From the NCBI GenBank assembly GCA_903917705.1, contig CAIXBQ010000103.1:1-36888 (forward strand): 36,888 bases of DNA, in the 5' to 3' direction. The translations under genes and the position numbers were made by a program. Below, piece by piece: positions 16,645 through 25,554 of this stretch (positions are counted from its first letter, which is position 1; each line of letters opens with the position of its first letter). Below the pieces are notes generated by a model, which worked only from the letters and a program-made list of their open reading frames with translations, made no database searches and was not told the origin of the DNA. The stretch is from an uncultured Verrucomicrobia subdivision 3 bacterium (GTDB taxonomy: Bacteria > Verrucomicrobiota > Verrucomicrobiia > Limisphaerales > UBA11358).

Positions 16645-17850
16645 TCATTCATATCGCAAAGCCTCAATCGGGTCGAGCCGCGATGCTTTCCACGCGGGGT
16701 AAAAACCGGAGACGATGCCGATGACCGCGCTGGAAACCACCGCGATGACGATCCAGAGGATCGGCGTGACGGTTGGCATATCCTTGAGGTAGGCGACCGT
16801 TTTTGAAAAACCGATGCCGCCCGCGATGCCGATCGCTCCGCCAATCGCGCTCAAGGTGACCGCCTCGATCAAAAATTGCACGAGAATGTCCGCCGCCCGC
16901 GCGCCGACCGCCATGCGGATCCCGATTTCGCGCGTCCGTTCGGTGACGCTGACAAGCATGATGTTCATGATGCCGATGCCGCCGACGACCAGCGATACCG
17001 CCGCGACGCCCGCGAGCAAAAAACCCATTGCGCGCGAAGTGGCCGTGACCGTCTGCATCAGTTCCAACTGGCTGCGCACGGTGAAATCCTGTTCCTTGCT
17101 GCGGTGTCTCGCGAGCAGCAGGTCGGTGATTTCCTGCTGCACCAGGCTGATCACCTTGTCATTGGCGGCCTGCACCTGGATGGAATTCACAAATGTGCGC
17201 GTTGTGATCCGGTGCATGTGGCTGGAATAGGGGACTACCACCACGTCATCCTGATCCTGGCCGAAAAGGTTGAACCCCTTCGCGGCCAGCACGCCGACGA
17301 TCTGAAACGGTAGGTTGCGGATGCGGATCGTCTGGCCGACGGGATTTTCGTTGGGAAACAGCTGGTCGGCCACGGTCTTGCCGATGACGGCGGCTTTGGC
17401 CAGCGTGCGCACATCCGCATCCGAAAACATCGCGCCGAGCGCGATGTCCCAATTGCGGATTTGCGGATAATCCGGCGATTCGCCGAGCACTTGCGTGTTC
17501 CAGTTCAGGCCGTTCGCCAGCACCTGTGCGCGGTCGCGTACTTCGGGGCTGATGCCGACGACATTGGGCAGCCCTCGGATCGCCGCGGTGTCTTCCAGTG
17601 TCAGCGTCGGCGCGCTGCCCCAGCCGCCGCGCATGCCGCCGGTCGTAAAATTGCCGGAAAACACCGTGATGACATTCTCGCCCAGGTTGCTGACCTGGTC
17701 TTCCACCTGCTTGGTCGCGCCGCTGGTCAAACTGACTGCCCCGATCACTGCGCCAACCCCGATGATCACGCCCAGCATCGTCAGCAGCGAGCGCATCTTG
17801 TTTCGGCGCAGGGCGCGCTCGGCAATTTTGAGGGAGGCTAAAATTCTCAT
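16645..17850 (-). CDS. MacB-type ABC transporter permease
   Basis: The 401-residue protein has the MacB permease layout: a cytoplasmic start (KIAERALRRNKMRSLLTMLG), one membrane helix, a large periplasmic domain (about 45-275), then three C-terminal helices with GGIGIMNIMLVSVTERTREI and a final SGFYPAWKASRLDPIEALRYE-type ending. This is the FtsX-like topology of mechanotransmission exporters, which drive periplasmic substrates through an outer membrane channel. It overlaps the ATPase gene in an ATGA (17847-17850). Here the ATPase is a separate gene, unlike E. coli MacB where the two are fused. No TolC-like gene is in the window. The substrate is unknown. Confidence 0.92.
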   Translation of the reverse strand: MRILASLKIAERALRRNKMRSLLTMLGVIIGVGAVIGAVSLTSGATKQVEDQVSNLGENVITVFSGNFTTGGMRGGWGSAPTLTLEDTAAIRGLPNVVGISPEVRDRAQVLANGLNWNTQVLGESPDYPQIRNWDIALGAMFSDADVRTLAKAAVIGKTVADQLFPNENPVGQTIRIRNLPFQIVGVLAAKGFNLFGQDQDDVVVVPYSSHMHRITTRTFVNSIQVQAANDKVISLVQQEITDLLLARHRSKEQDFTVRSQLELMQTVTATSRAMGFLLAGVAAVSLVVGGIGIMNIMLVSVTERTREIGIRMAVGARAADILVQFLIEAVTLSAIGGAIGIAGGIGFSKTVAYLKDMPTVTPILWIVIAVVSSAVIGIVSGFYPAWKASRLDPIEALRYE

Positions 17851-18614
17851 GATGCCAGTTTGACCGCTTGTTGTTCTTGGCGCAGCCGTTGCAGTTCGTT
17901 TTCTGCCACGGAACGGTTCGCCACGGCTTCGTCGGTGACGATTCGCCCGTCGCGCAAGATGACCATGCGTTTTGTGAAGCGCGCCACGTCCAGTTCGTGC
18001 GTGACCATGACGATGGTGATGCCCTGCTCATTGAGCTTTTGGAACACCCCCATGATTTCAATGCTCGTCTGGCTGTCGAGGTTGCCGGTCGGCTCGTCCG
18101 CGAGCAGCAGCGCCGGCCGGTTCACCAGCGCGCGGGCGATGGCGACGCGCTGCTGCTGGCCGCCGGAAAGCTGGTTGGGATGATGGCCGGCGCGCTCGCC
18201 GAGACCGACGAGTTCGAGCGCGTGATGGGCGCGCTCCACTTGCTCGTGGGCCGTGATGCGCTGGCGATTGTATTGCATCGGCATCTCGACGTTTTCCAGT
18301 GCGGATGTGCGTGAGAGCAGGTTGAAGCCTTGGAAGACAAACCCGATTTTTTCGTTGCGAACATCCGCCAACTGGTCGCGGTTCAGCGTCGAAACATCAA
18401 TGCCGTCCAGCCAGTAATGCCCGCCGGTCGGTCGGTCAAGTGCGCCGATCATGTTCATCAGCGTGCTTTTGCCGGAGCCGCTCGAACCCATGATGGCGAC
18501 AAATTCGCCCGGAAAGATATCCAGCGAAATCCCGCGCACCGCCTGAACGTCCACCTCGCCGGTGTGATACGTCTTTTTGATGGCGTCGAGTTTGATGACG
18601 GGATTGGTCTGCAC
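17847..18614 (-). CDS. MacB/LolD-type ABC transporter ATPase
   Basis: The 255-residue protein has Walker A GSSGSGKST (43-51), Q-loop FVFQGFNLL, signature LSGGQQQR (149-156), Walker B ALLLADEPTGNLD (168-180) and the H-loop MVTHELDVA. These are hallmarks of the MacB/LolD subclass, which powers FtsX-like permeases. The reading frame starts with GTG at 18614, 23 bp after the MacA stop. It overlaps the permease gene by four bases, which indicates coupled translation. A C-terminal tail of about 30 residues after the nucleotide-binding domain is rich in Gln, Glu and Arg. Together with the flanking genes it forms a tripartite exporter lacking only its outer membrane channel. Confidence 0.94.
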   Translation of the reverse strand: MQTNPVIKLDAIKKTYHTGEVDVQAVRGISLDIFPGEFVAIMGSSGSGKSTLMNMIGALDRPTGGHYWLDGIDVSTLNRDQLADVRNEKIGFVFQGFNLLSRTSALENVEMPMQYNRQRITAHEQVERAHHALELVGLGERAGHHPNQLSGGQQQRVAIARALVNRPALLLADEPTGNLDSQTSIEIMGVFQKLNEQGITIVMVTHELDVARFTKRMVILRDGRIVTDEAVANRSVAENELQRLRQEQQAVKLAS

Positions 18615-18637
18615 GGGGTAAATCGTTTGGATTCAAA

Positions 18638-19903
18638 TCACCGTCGCGGGAAACCGCCGCCGCCGAATGGGTTGGCAGGTGCGGCCGCAGGGGCGCTGGT
18701 TGAAACGACGCCGGTCACCACCCGCGCGCCTTCTTCTAGGCCGGAAATCACCTCGGTCGAAATACCGTCGCTGATGCCGGTTTTGATCTGGACCGACTGC
18801 AATTTTGCCTCCGCGTCTTCGCCTGTCGGCACAAAAACAGTGTGGAAAACCGGGCGTTCGCCGCGTCCTCGTCCGCCGCCGCGATGTCCTGCCGGCCCGC
18901 TGGCAAGATTTCCGCTGTTGGTCGTCTGGGCCGTTTGGATGGCCACGGTGTTGGTTAGCACCACGGCGTTGTCCGGCGGACGAAAGCGCAGCGCGCCATT
19001 GGGAACGATCAGCGCATTATCGCGTTGGGCCACGACGATGGAGACGTTTGCCGTCATGCCGGGCTTCAATTTGTAATCCGCGTTCGTCACCCCGATGACG
19101 CAGTCGTATGTGACCACGTTGTTGACTGTCGTCGGTGCATTACGGACCTGGACGACCGTGCCGTGAAATGTCCGTTCGGGGTACGCGTCCACCGTGAACG
19201 TCACCTCCTGGCCTTCGATGACGCCGCCGACATCCGCCTCGGCCACGGCGGAATCGATCTGCATCTTCGTGAGGTCGTTCGCGATTTGAAAAATGGTCGG
19301 CGTGCTGAAGCTGGAGGCGACCGTCTGGCCGAGTTCCACCGCTCGTGAAATCACCACCCCGTCCACCGGGGAGTGGATTTTGCAATAGCCCAGGTTTACC
19401 ATCGCGTTGTTGAGCGAGGCTTGCTTGATCTTGACCATCGCGTCAGCTTCGTGCAGCGTGGCGACCGCCGTGTCGCGGTCCGATTGGGATATCAATTTGT
19501 TGGTGAACAACTCCATGGCGCGCACGGCTTCCACCTGTTGCAATTCCAGGTTCGCCCGGGTGTTGGCCAGATCGGCGGTGCTTTGCTCGACCGCCGCCTG
19601 GTAGGTGGAAGGGTCGATTTCCGCGATGACTTGATTCGACTTCACCACCGAATTGAAATCCACGTTCAGCTTGCTGATGCGGCCGGAAACCTGGCTGCCT
19701 ACCGTCACGTTCACTACCGGGTTCAGGGTTCCGGTCGCCGTTACCGTTTTGATCAGTTCGCCGTGTGTCACCGTCGCCGTGTTGAAGCTTAAGGGCGCCG
19801 CGTGGCGATGGTGATAATAAAAATAGCCGCCCGCCGCCGCTGTCGCGATGACCGCGCCGGTCAATATCCATTTCCACCACCCGCCGCTTGATTTTTCCGC
19901 CAT
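18638..19903 (-). CDS. MacA/HlyD-type periplasmic adaptor of the exporter
   Basis: Starting at 19903 (MAEKSSGGWWKW) the protein has 421 residues: an N-terminal membrane anchor (about 10-27), a lipoyl/barrel-sandwich half (GTLNPVVNVTVGSQVSGRIS), a helical hairpin with coiled-coil heptads (about 75-140), the second lipoyl half (KIHSPVDGVVISR), a beta-barrel and a membrane-proximal domain. The C-terminus is low complexity and glycine-rich. This is the membrane fusion protein family that bridges the MacB permease and an outer membrane channel. A longer in-frame start at 19945 adds 14 polar residues before the anchor and is less likely. It leads the macA, ATPase, permease unit. Confidence 0.9.
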   Translation of the reverse strand: MAEKSSGGWWKWILTGAVIATAAAGGYFYYHHRHAAPLSFNTATVTHGELIKTVTATGTLNPVVNVTVGSQVSGRISKLNVDFNSVVKSNQVIAEIDPSTYQAAVEQSTADLANTRANLELQQVEAVRAMELFTNKLISQSDRDTAVATLHEADAMVKIKQASLNNAMVNLGYCKIHSPVDGVVISRAVELGQTVASSFSTPTIFQIANDLTKMQIDSAVAEADVGGVIEGQEVTFTVDAYPERTFHGTVVQVRNAPTTVNNVVTYDCVIGVTNADYKLKPGMTANVSIVVAQRDNALIVPNGALRFRPPDNAVVLTNTVAIQTAQTTNSGNLASGPAGHRGGGRGRGERPVFHTVFVPTGEDAEAKLQSVQIKTGISDGISTEVISGLEEGARVVTGVVSTSAPAAAPANPFGGGGFPRR

Positions 19904-20020
19904 AAAATAAATAGTTTGATTCGCCTTTGCAGACCGAATCCGCAACCTTCAAGTTACGATAAATTCTGCCGCCGCCGCAATTTCAGTTTGTGCCTTTCGT
20001 CCCGTCTCGTAAAATCCCGC

Positions 20021-21055
20021 GTGCTTGTAACCTTTACCTCCCGGCTCGCTGCCACGCATTCCCTGTCGGTGGAGCAGGTGCGCCAGGCGGTCGAACTTCT
20101 GGCGGACGAAGCCGTTCCGGCGTCGGCCAAGGCTGATTTTCTTACCGCGCTCGCCCAAAAAGGCGAGTCGCCCGATGAAATTGCCGCCTTTGCCGCCGCC
20201 TTGCGCGCCAAATCCATACCCCTGCCGCTGAACCCCGAAACTCGGGCGCGCGAAATTCTCGACGTCGTGGGCACCGGTGGCGACCGCTTGAGCACATTTA
20301 ACATCTCTACCACCGTCGCCATCCTGTGCGCCGCCGCCGGCGTGACCGTGGCCAAGCACGGCAACCGCGCCGTGACGTCCTCGGTTGGCAGCGCGGACGT
20401 GATTGAAGCCCTTGGCATCCGGGTGGACCTGTCGCCGGCGGATGCCGCTGGCGCGTTGCATGAACACGGTTTTGCGTTTTTATTCGCGCCTAATTTTCAT
20501 CCGGCGTTCAAACACATCGCCCCCGCGCGGAAACTCTGTGCCGGGCGCGGCCAGCGGACCATCTTCAATTTCCTTGGCCCGTTGCTGAACCCGGCGCACC
20601 CCTCGGCGATGCTGGTCGGCGTGCCGCGGCCGGAGCTTTGTGAGCCTATGGCGCACGCTTTGCAATCGCTCGGCGTCCGTCGCGGCATGGTCGTCTGCGG
20701 GCTGGCCGGGGAAAATCATCTGGACGAGCTTTCTACCCTCGGTGCCACCCGGATTGCGGAATTTTATCAGGCGCGCGGGTTTGCGGTTTCAACTCTGTCG
20801 CCGGATAGTTTCCCGTTGCAGCCGGCGACGCTGGCTGACCTGCGGGGCGGCGACAAAATCGCGAATGCGGAAATCATCCGTCGCATTTTGCGCGGGGATG
20901 AGCGTGGCCCCAAGCGCGATGCGGTGCTGCTCAATGCCGGGGCGGCCTTGTTTGTTGCCGGGAAGGTGAGGTCGCTGGCGGAAGGTTGGGAGCTGGCCGG
21001 CGAAACGGTTGATTCCGGTCGCGCGGGCGGAAAGCTTTCGGAGCTGGCCGGCTGA
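20021..21055 (+). CDS. trpD: Anthranilate phosphoribosyltransferase
   Basis: The protein carries TrpD signatures: the PRPP-binding GTGGDRLSTFNIST, KHGNRAVTSSVGSADVIEALG, the anthranilate-site segment GRGQRTIFNFLGPLLNPA and VVCGLAGENHLDELS. It transfers phosphoribose from PRPP to anthranilate, the second step of tryptophan synthesis. The start is uncertain. GTG at 20021 gives 344 residues, the usual family length, and puts the N-terminal helix (SLSVEQVRQAVELL) near the start. An in-frame ATG at 19916 would add 35 residues unlike the family and overlap the macA upstream region. No other trp gene is adjacent, so the pathway is dispersed. It ends 2 bp before the convergent Sel1-repeat gene. Confidence 0.93.
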   Translation: MLVTFTSRLAATHSLSVEQVRQAVELLADEAVPASAKADFLTALAQKGESPDEIAAFAAALRAKSIPLPLNPETRAREILDVVGTGGDRLSTFNISTTVAILCAAAGVTVAKHGNRAVTSSVGSADVIEALGIRVDLSPADAAGALHEHGFAFLFAPNFHPAFKHIAPARKLCAGRGQRTIFNFLGPLLNPAHPSAMLVGVPRPELCEPMAHALQSLGVRRGMVVCGLAGENHLDELSTLGATRIAEFYQARGFAVSTLSPDSFPLQPATLADLRGGDKIANAEIIRRILRGDERGPKRDAVLLNAGAALFVAGKVRSLAEGWELAGETVDSGRAGGKLSELAG

Positions 21056-21057
21056 CT

Positions 21058-21756
21058 TCAGCGCGGCGTGTTCTTCTTCTCTTCGAGCGCGGCTTCGTCA
21101 GCCAGTTCCACGGCGGCGTAATGCAGGCCGAGGTTGTGCTGCGCGGTCTTGTCACCCTGGCGCGCGGCCCGGATGAACCATCGCACGGCCTCCTTGGGAT
21201 CGTGTGGCACGCCGCGTCCGGTCTGGTAGCAAAGGCCGAGGTTGCATTGCGCGGGCGCCAGTTCCTGTTCGGCGGCGGCGAGATACCATTTGGCCGCCTC
21301 TTCAAAATCCTGTGGGACGACTTGGCCGTTTTCGTAAAAAACCCCGAGGTTGAACTGCGCTGCTGGATAGCCGCGCTCGGCCGATTCTCGATACCACTTG
21401 ACTGCTTCGGCGTAATTTTGCGGTACGCCTTGGCCGGTTTCGTAGAGTGTGCCGAGGTTGCATTGTGCCGCCGGGTCGCCTTGCTCCGCCGCTTCGCGCA
21501 GCCATTTGGCGGCCTCGCCAAACTCTTGCGGTACCCCCTGGCCCATCCAGTAGCAGACCCCGAGATAGCATTGTGCTACGGGGTCATTCTGCTCGGCCGA
21601 GCGCCGGAACCATTTCACGGCCTCCTGGTTGTTCTGCTCCACACCTTGGCCGTTCTGAAAACAGACTCCCAGATAGCACTGCGCTTGCGCGTCGCCCTCC
21701 TGGGCCGCGGCGCGCATGGCTTCGAACGTGTCCCATGATTTCCGGTTGGTGGACAT
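21058..21756 (-). CDS. Sel1-like repeat protein, six repeats
   Basis: The 232-residue protein consists almost wholly of six tandem repeats of 36 residues with the pattern AQCYLGVCFQNGQGV, Q...EAVKWFRRSAEQ. These are Sel1-like TPR repeats, which fold into an alpha solenoid that binds other proteins. No signal peptide is seen, so it is probably cytoplasmic. The cysteines in AQC recur in four of the repeats. The C-terminal helix (YAAVELADEAALEEKKN) is acidic and may cap the solenoid. It is a lone gene, convergent with trpD and divergent from the second GH35 gene. The binding partner is unknown. Confidence 0.9.
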   Translation of the reverse strand: MSTNRKSWDTFEAMRAAAQEGDAQAQCYLGVCFQNGQGVEQNNQEAVKWFRRSAEQNDPVAQCYLGVCYWMGQGVPQEFGEAAKWLREAAEQGDPAAQCNLGTLYETGQGVPQNYAEAVKWYRESAERGYPAAQFNLGVFYENGQVVPQDFEEAAKWYLAAAEQELAPAQCNLGLCYQTGRGVPHDPKEAVRWFIRAARQGDKTAQHNLGLHYAAVELADEAALEEKKNTPR

Positions 21757-21768
21757 TATTTGCGAACA

Positions 21769-21788
21769 GTTGAAATTAACCGTTCAAC
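21769..21788. promoter_or_regulatory. Operator-like dyad upstream of the Sel1-repeat gene
   Basis: GTTGAA and TTCAAC form a perfect 6-bp inverted repeat around an 8-bp spacer, 13-32 bp upstream of the Sel1 gene start and in the 152-bp divergent gap with the second GH35 gene. It could be a repressor site, but no consensus -35/-10 pair was found nearby. Confidence 0.25.
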
Positions 21789-21908
21789 CGCCAAACTCAA
21801 GCCATGATTTGACGGTTCCGGTTCTCGCGCTCCATGGGACCGGTGGCTGCCTGTCGGGCGCGGAGCAGTTTTTGATTTCAAACCACCGGCCTGCGCTTAA
21901 CCTGCGGC

Positions 21909-24173
21909 ATGAATTCCCGCTGGCTGATATTGTTGCTGCTTGTTGTCACCCTGAGTTTGACGCTTTCCATTCCAGTTCATGCCGGCGTCGTTTCCGCCAC
22001 GGTTCCAGCTCCGCCGCCCGCCGGGACCGGCTATTTCAAACTCGGCACCACCAGGAACCCCGCCGGTCATGAGATCAACGTGAACAGCCGCAGCCTGCTG
22101 TTCGACGGCCAGCCGGTATTTCCGGTGATGGGCGAAATCCACTACTCGCGCCTCCCGCCGGCCGAGTGGCGCGAGGAACTTCTCAAGATGAAGGCCGGCG
22201 GCGTGGACATCGTGGCCACTTATGTTTTCTGGATTCATCACGAGGAAGTCGAAGGCCAATGGGACTGGACCGGCCAGCGTGATTTGAAGAAATTTCTCCA
22301 GACGTGCAATGACGTTGGCCTGAAAGTCATCGTTCGCTGTGGCCCGTGGTGCCACGGCGAAGTCCGCAACGGTGGTTCGCCGGACTGGGTGGTGGCACAC
22401 AAGGATTGGAAACTGCGCTCAACGGACACGAACTATCTCGCCGCGACCAGGATCCTCTACGGCGAAATCGCCAGGCAGCTTCAAGGCGGACTGTGGAAGG
22501 ACGGCGGCCCGGTCATTGGCATCCAGGTGGACAATGAATTCGGCGGTTCGCCAAATTATCTGATGGCATTGAAGAAAATGGCGATTGAAGCCGGCCTGGA
22601 TGTGCCGCTTTACATCAAGACCGGCTGGCCGCCGTTGAAGACGCCGGTGCCGCTGGGCGAACTGCTACCGCTCTTCGGCGCGTATCCGGATGGATTTTGG
22701 AGCCGCAGCCTCCAGGCGATGGACGGAGCCGCTTGGGGAAATTTCACCTTCCGCATTACGCGCACCGACACCGGCATCGGTAACGACACGTTGAAGATGG
22801 ACCAGAACGGCGACCCCGCCGGCACGGAAAAATATCCGCACCTGACGTGCGAGGTGGGCGGCGGGATGCCCGCGTCGTATCACCGCCGCATCAATTACGA
22901 TCCGCGTGATGTCGAGGCGAACGTGCTGACGCAGCTTGGCGGCGGGAGCAGCTTGCTCGGCTATTACATGTATCACGGCGGCCAGAATCCCGAGGGCAAA
23001 CTCTCGACGCTTCAGGAATCTTCGTCCACCGGTATGGCGAATGATTTGCCGGTGAAGAGCTATGATTTCAACGCGCCGCTCGGCGAATTCGGCCAGATCA
23101 ATCCGCAGTATTATTGGCTGCGTCGGCTGCATCTGTTCCTCCACGACTTTGGCGCGCCGCTCGCCCAGATGCCCGCGACGTTGCCCGCAATTCGCCCTAA
23201 CAGCAACACGGTTTTAACCACCTTGCGCTGGGCCGTGCGCTCGGACGGCAACCGCGGTTACGTCTTTGTGAACAATTACCAGCGCCTCCAGCCGCTCCCT
23301 GCGAAAAAGGATGTCCAGTTCAAGCTGAACCTGCCCGGCGGCGAGTTCGTCTTCCCTCAAAAGCCGGTGACGATTCCGGCGGACGTTTTCTTTTTCTGGC
23401 CGTTCAACCTCGACCTCGGCGGCGCGAAATTGATCTACGCCACGGCGCAGCCGGTTTGCCGCGACGACAACACGATTTATTTTGCGGAGACGCCCGGCGT
23501 AAAGGCGGAGTTTGTGTTCGATGGAAACAGCCTGATGAAGCGAGGAGCCTCGCAAGCTGTTTTCGAAATCGCCAAGCCGGGCCGTGACGCCGCCCTCAGG
23601 TTGAAAACCCAATCCGGCGGCGACATCCGCATCGTGCTGCTGGGCGAAACTGATTCGCTCTCCCTGCGGAAAGATGCTGCCGGCCACGCTGGCTTTGGTC
23701 GTGATTCGAAGCCTGGGGCCGTAGCCGTCAATACCGTCCTACTCCGGCCCGCCGGCCCGGCCCGGGAGATTCCGATAAGCGCCAAAACGCACCTCGCCGT
23801 TGCGCCGACGGATGCGGACTTCACCAATGCTGCCGTGTGGAACCTCAAGCTGCCGGCAATGCTGGATTGGTCCGCGCATCCGCTCCTTCGCATCCGTTAC
23901 GTTGGCGACGTGGCGCGGCTGACGCTCGGTGGCCGGCTTCTCGACGACAATTTTTACAGCGGCCGTGAATTTGACCTGGGCTTGAATCGCTACGCGCCGG
24001 AAATCTTGGCTGGCGATCTGCGGCTGGAAATCCTGCCGCTGCGCAAGGATGCGCCCGTTTTTCTCGAACCGAAGGCCCGTCCGGATTTTGGTGCCAATGG
24101 GTCTTTGGTGGAACTTCAGTCCGTGGAGATCCTCCGCCAGGGCCGGGGTGAGCCCGGTTTGGCGGCTCCATGA
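21909..24173 (+). CDS. Secreted GH35 beta-galactosidase, divergent (Bgl35A-like) subtype
   Basis: This 754-residue protein has a signal peptide (about 1-25, ending HAG). The GH35 barrel follows, with LFDGQPVFPVMGEIHYSR, RCGPWCHGEVRNGG, the acid/base E210 in GIQVDNEFGG and the nucleophile E315 in LTCEVGGGM. The CEVGGGM context followed by SYHRR differs from the SEFYPGW context of the other GH35 enzyme in this window. As I recall it fits the subtype of Cellvibrio Bgl35A, active on xyloglucan galactose. Beta-sandwich domains form the rest (about 420-754). It should act in the periplasm on beta-galactosyl side chains. It is followed after 67 bp by purD. Family certain; substrate inferred. Confidence 0.92.
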   Translation: MNSRWLILLLLVVTLSLTLSIPVHAGVVSATVPAPPPAGTGYFKLGTTRNPAGHEINVNSRSLLFDGQPVFPVMGEIHYSRLPPAEWREELLKMKAGGVDIVATYVFWIHHEEVEGQWDWTGQRDLKKFLQTCNDVGLKVIVRCGPWCHGEVRNGGSPDWVVAHKDWKLRSTDTNYLAATRILYGEIARQLQGGLWKDGGPVIGIQVDNEFGGSPNYLMALKKMAIEAGLDVPLYIKTGWPPLKTPVPLGELLPLFGAYPDGFWSRSLQAMDGAAWGNFTFRITRTDTGIGNDTLKMDQNGDPAGTEKYPHLTCEVGGGMPASYHRRINYDPRDVEANVLTQLGGGSSLLGYYMYHGGQNPEGKLSTLQESSSTGMANDLPVKSYDFNAPLGEFGQINPQYYWLRRLHLFLHDFGAPLAQMPATLPAIRPNSNTVLTTLRWAVRSDGNRGYVFVNNYQRLQPLPAKKDVQFKLNLPGGEFVFPQKPVTIPADVFFFWPFNLDLGGAKLIYATAQPVCRDDNTIYFAETPGVKAEFVFDGNSLMKRGASQAVFEIAKPGRDAALRLKTQSGGDIRIVLLGETDSLSLRKDAAGHAGFGRDSKPGAVAVNTVLLRPAGPAREIPISAKTHLAVAPTDADFTNAAVWNLKLPAMLDWSAHPLLRIRYVGDVARLTLGGRLLDDNFYSGREFDLGLNRYAPEILAGDLRLEILPLRKDAPVFLEPKARPDFGANGSLVELQSVEILRQGRGEPGLAAP

Positions 24174-24198
24174 TTTTTTATCCGGTTCCGGCTTCGCA

Positions 24199-24227
24199 TT
24201 GATTCGCCGGGGCAAGCGGCGTAATCT
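24199..24227 (+). promoter_or_regulatory. Candidate promoter for purD
   Basis: TTGATT (24199-24204) and TAATCT (24222-24227) are 17 bp apart, 13 bp before the purD start. The -10 is a weak match, so this is tentative. Confidence 0.25.
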
Positions 24228-24240
24228 GCGGGCAAATTTA

Positions 24241-25530
24241 ATGAAACTTCTTGTCATCGGTTCGGGCGGACGTGAACACGCCCTGGTCTGGAAGCTCGCG
24301 CAGTCGCCGCACGTCACGCAGATGTGGTGCGCGCCGGGCAACGCCGGCATCGCTCAGGAACGCCTCGCGAAAAATTCTTCGGCCGTGGAATGCGTGAATC
24401 TCGGCGCGGAAGATTTGCCCGGGCTGCTCGCTTTCGCGCAGGGAAAAAAGGCCGACTTCACTGTCGTCGGCCCGGATAATCCGCTCGCGCTCGGCATCGT
24501 GGATTTGTTCCAGTCGCACGGCCTCCGCATCTGGGGCGTGAACCGGCAGGCCGCGCAGTTTGAGTCTTCCAAGGTTTTCTCTCAAAAGTTCATGGAGAAA
24601 TACGGCATCCCCACGGCCGCTGCTGGCACGTTCTCGGAGGCCGGGCCGGCCAAGGCCTTTTGCGCGACGCTTGGCGGCAAATGCGTGGTGAAGGCCGACG
24701 GCCTCGCGCTTGGCAAAGGCGTGCTGATTTGCGCCAGCCAGGCCGAGGCGGAAAAGGCCGTGGATGAAATCATGGTCGGCAAGGCGTTCGGCGCGGCGGG
24801 CGCGAACGTGGTCATTCAGGAATTTCTCGAAGGCACCGAGGTTTCGCTCCACGCGCTGTGCGACGGCAAGACCGCGAAGATTTTCCCCACTTCACAGGAC
24901 CACAAGCGCGCGCTCGACGGCGACCTGGGCCTGAACACCGGTGGCATGGGTACTTACTCGCCCACGCCATTTCTCAACGACGCGCAGCTCGTCGACGTTG
25001 CCAAAAAGGTGCTCGATCCCTTCATGCGCGGCTGCGTGGCCGAGGGTATTGATTATCGCGGCCTGCTGTATCCCGGCGTGATGCTCACCAGGAGCGGCCC
25101 GAAGATTCTGGAGTTCAATGCCCGCTTCGGCGATCCGGAGACGCAGGTTTATCTCACCCGCATGGAAAATGATTTGCTCGAACTCCTCGCCGCCTGCGTT
25201 TGCGGCTCCCTCGGTTCGCTGGAGCTGAAATGGAGTCCGCTTGCGAGCGTCTGCGTGGTGATGGCCAGCGGCGGTTATCCCGGCAACTACGCCAAGGGCC
25301 GGCCCATCCTCGGCCTGGACGCCGCCGCAAAACTTTCCCACACCAAAGTCTTTCACGCCGGCACCGCCTTGAAGGACGGGCAGATCGTCACCAGCGGCGG
25401 CCGCGTGCTTGGCGTGACGGCGCTGGGCCGGGATTTGAAAGCCGCCCGGGCTGCCGCCTACGCCGCCGTGGATGAAATCCGGTTCGACGGCGCGCAATAC
25501 CGCCGCGACATCGCGGCGAAGGCTTTGTGA
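24241..25530 (+). CDS. purD: Phosphoribosylamine-glycine ligase
   Basis: The ATG at 24241 (MKLLVIGSGGREHALVWKL) is the canonical PurD start and gives 429 residues, the normal length. The protein has the N-terminal domain with the glycine-rich loop, an ATP-grasp core (KADGLALGKGV, IQEFLEGTEVSLHALCDG, DHKRALDGDLGLNTGGMG) and the metal/phosphate motif LEFNARFGDPETQV. It joins phosphoribosylamine and glycine using ATP in purine synthesis. Glycine is also the product of the SHMT domain encoded about 3 kb downstream, though no direct link is implied. The gene is followed 24 bp later by an acyl-CoA synthetase gene on the same strand and may be co-transcribed with it. Confidence 0.96.
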   Translation: MKLLVIGSGGREHALVWKLAQSPHVTQMWCAPGNAGIAQERLAKNSSAVECVNLGAEDLPGLLAFAQGKKADFTVVGPDNPLALGIVDLFQSHGLRIWGVNRQAAQFESSKVFSQKFMEKYGIPTAAAGTFSEAGPAKAFCATLGGKCVVKADGLALGKGVLICASQAEAEKAVDEIMVGKAFGAAGANVVIQEFLEGTEVSLHALCDGKTAKIFPTSQDHKRALDGDLGLNTGGMGTYSPTPFLNDAQLVDVAKKVLDPFMRGCVAEGIDYRGLLYPGVMLTRSGPKILEFNARFGDPETQVYLTRMENDLLELLAACVCGSLGSLELKWSPLASVCVVMASGGYPGNYAKGRPILGLDAAAKLSHTKVFHAGTALKDGQIVTSGGRVLGVTALGRDLKAARAAAYAAVDEIRFDGAQYRRDIAAKAL

Positions 25531-25554
25531 CGGGTGGGTGACCATGGGGGGCTT

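Noticed and set aside
19916..20020. ATG at 19916 as the trpD start
   Set aside because: It adds 35 residues unlike TrpD and overlaps the macA upstream region; GTG at 20021 gives the usual length.
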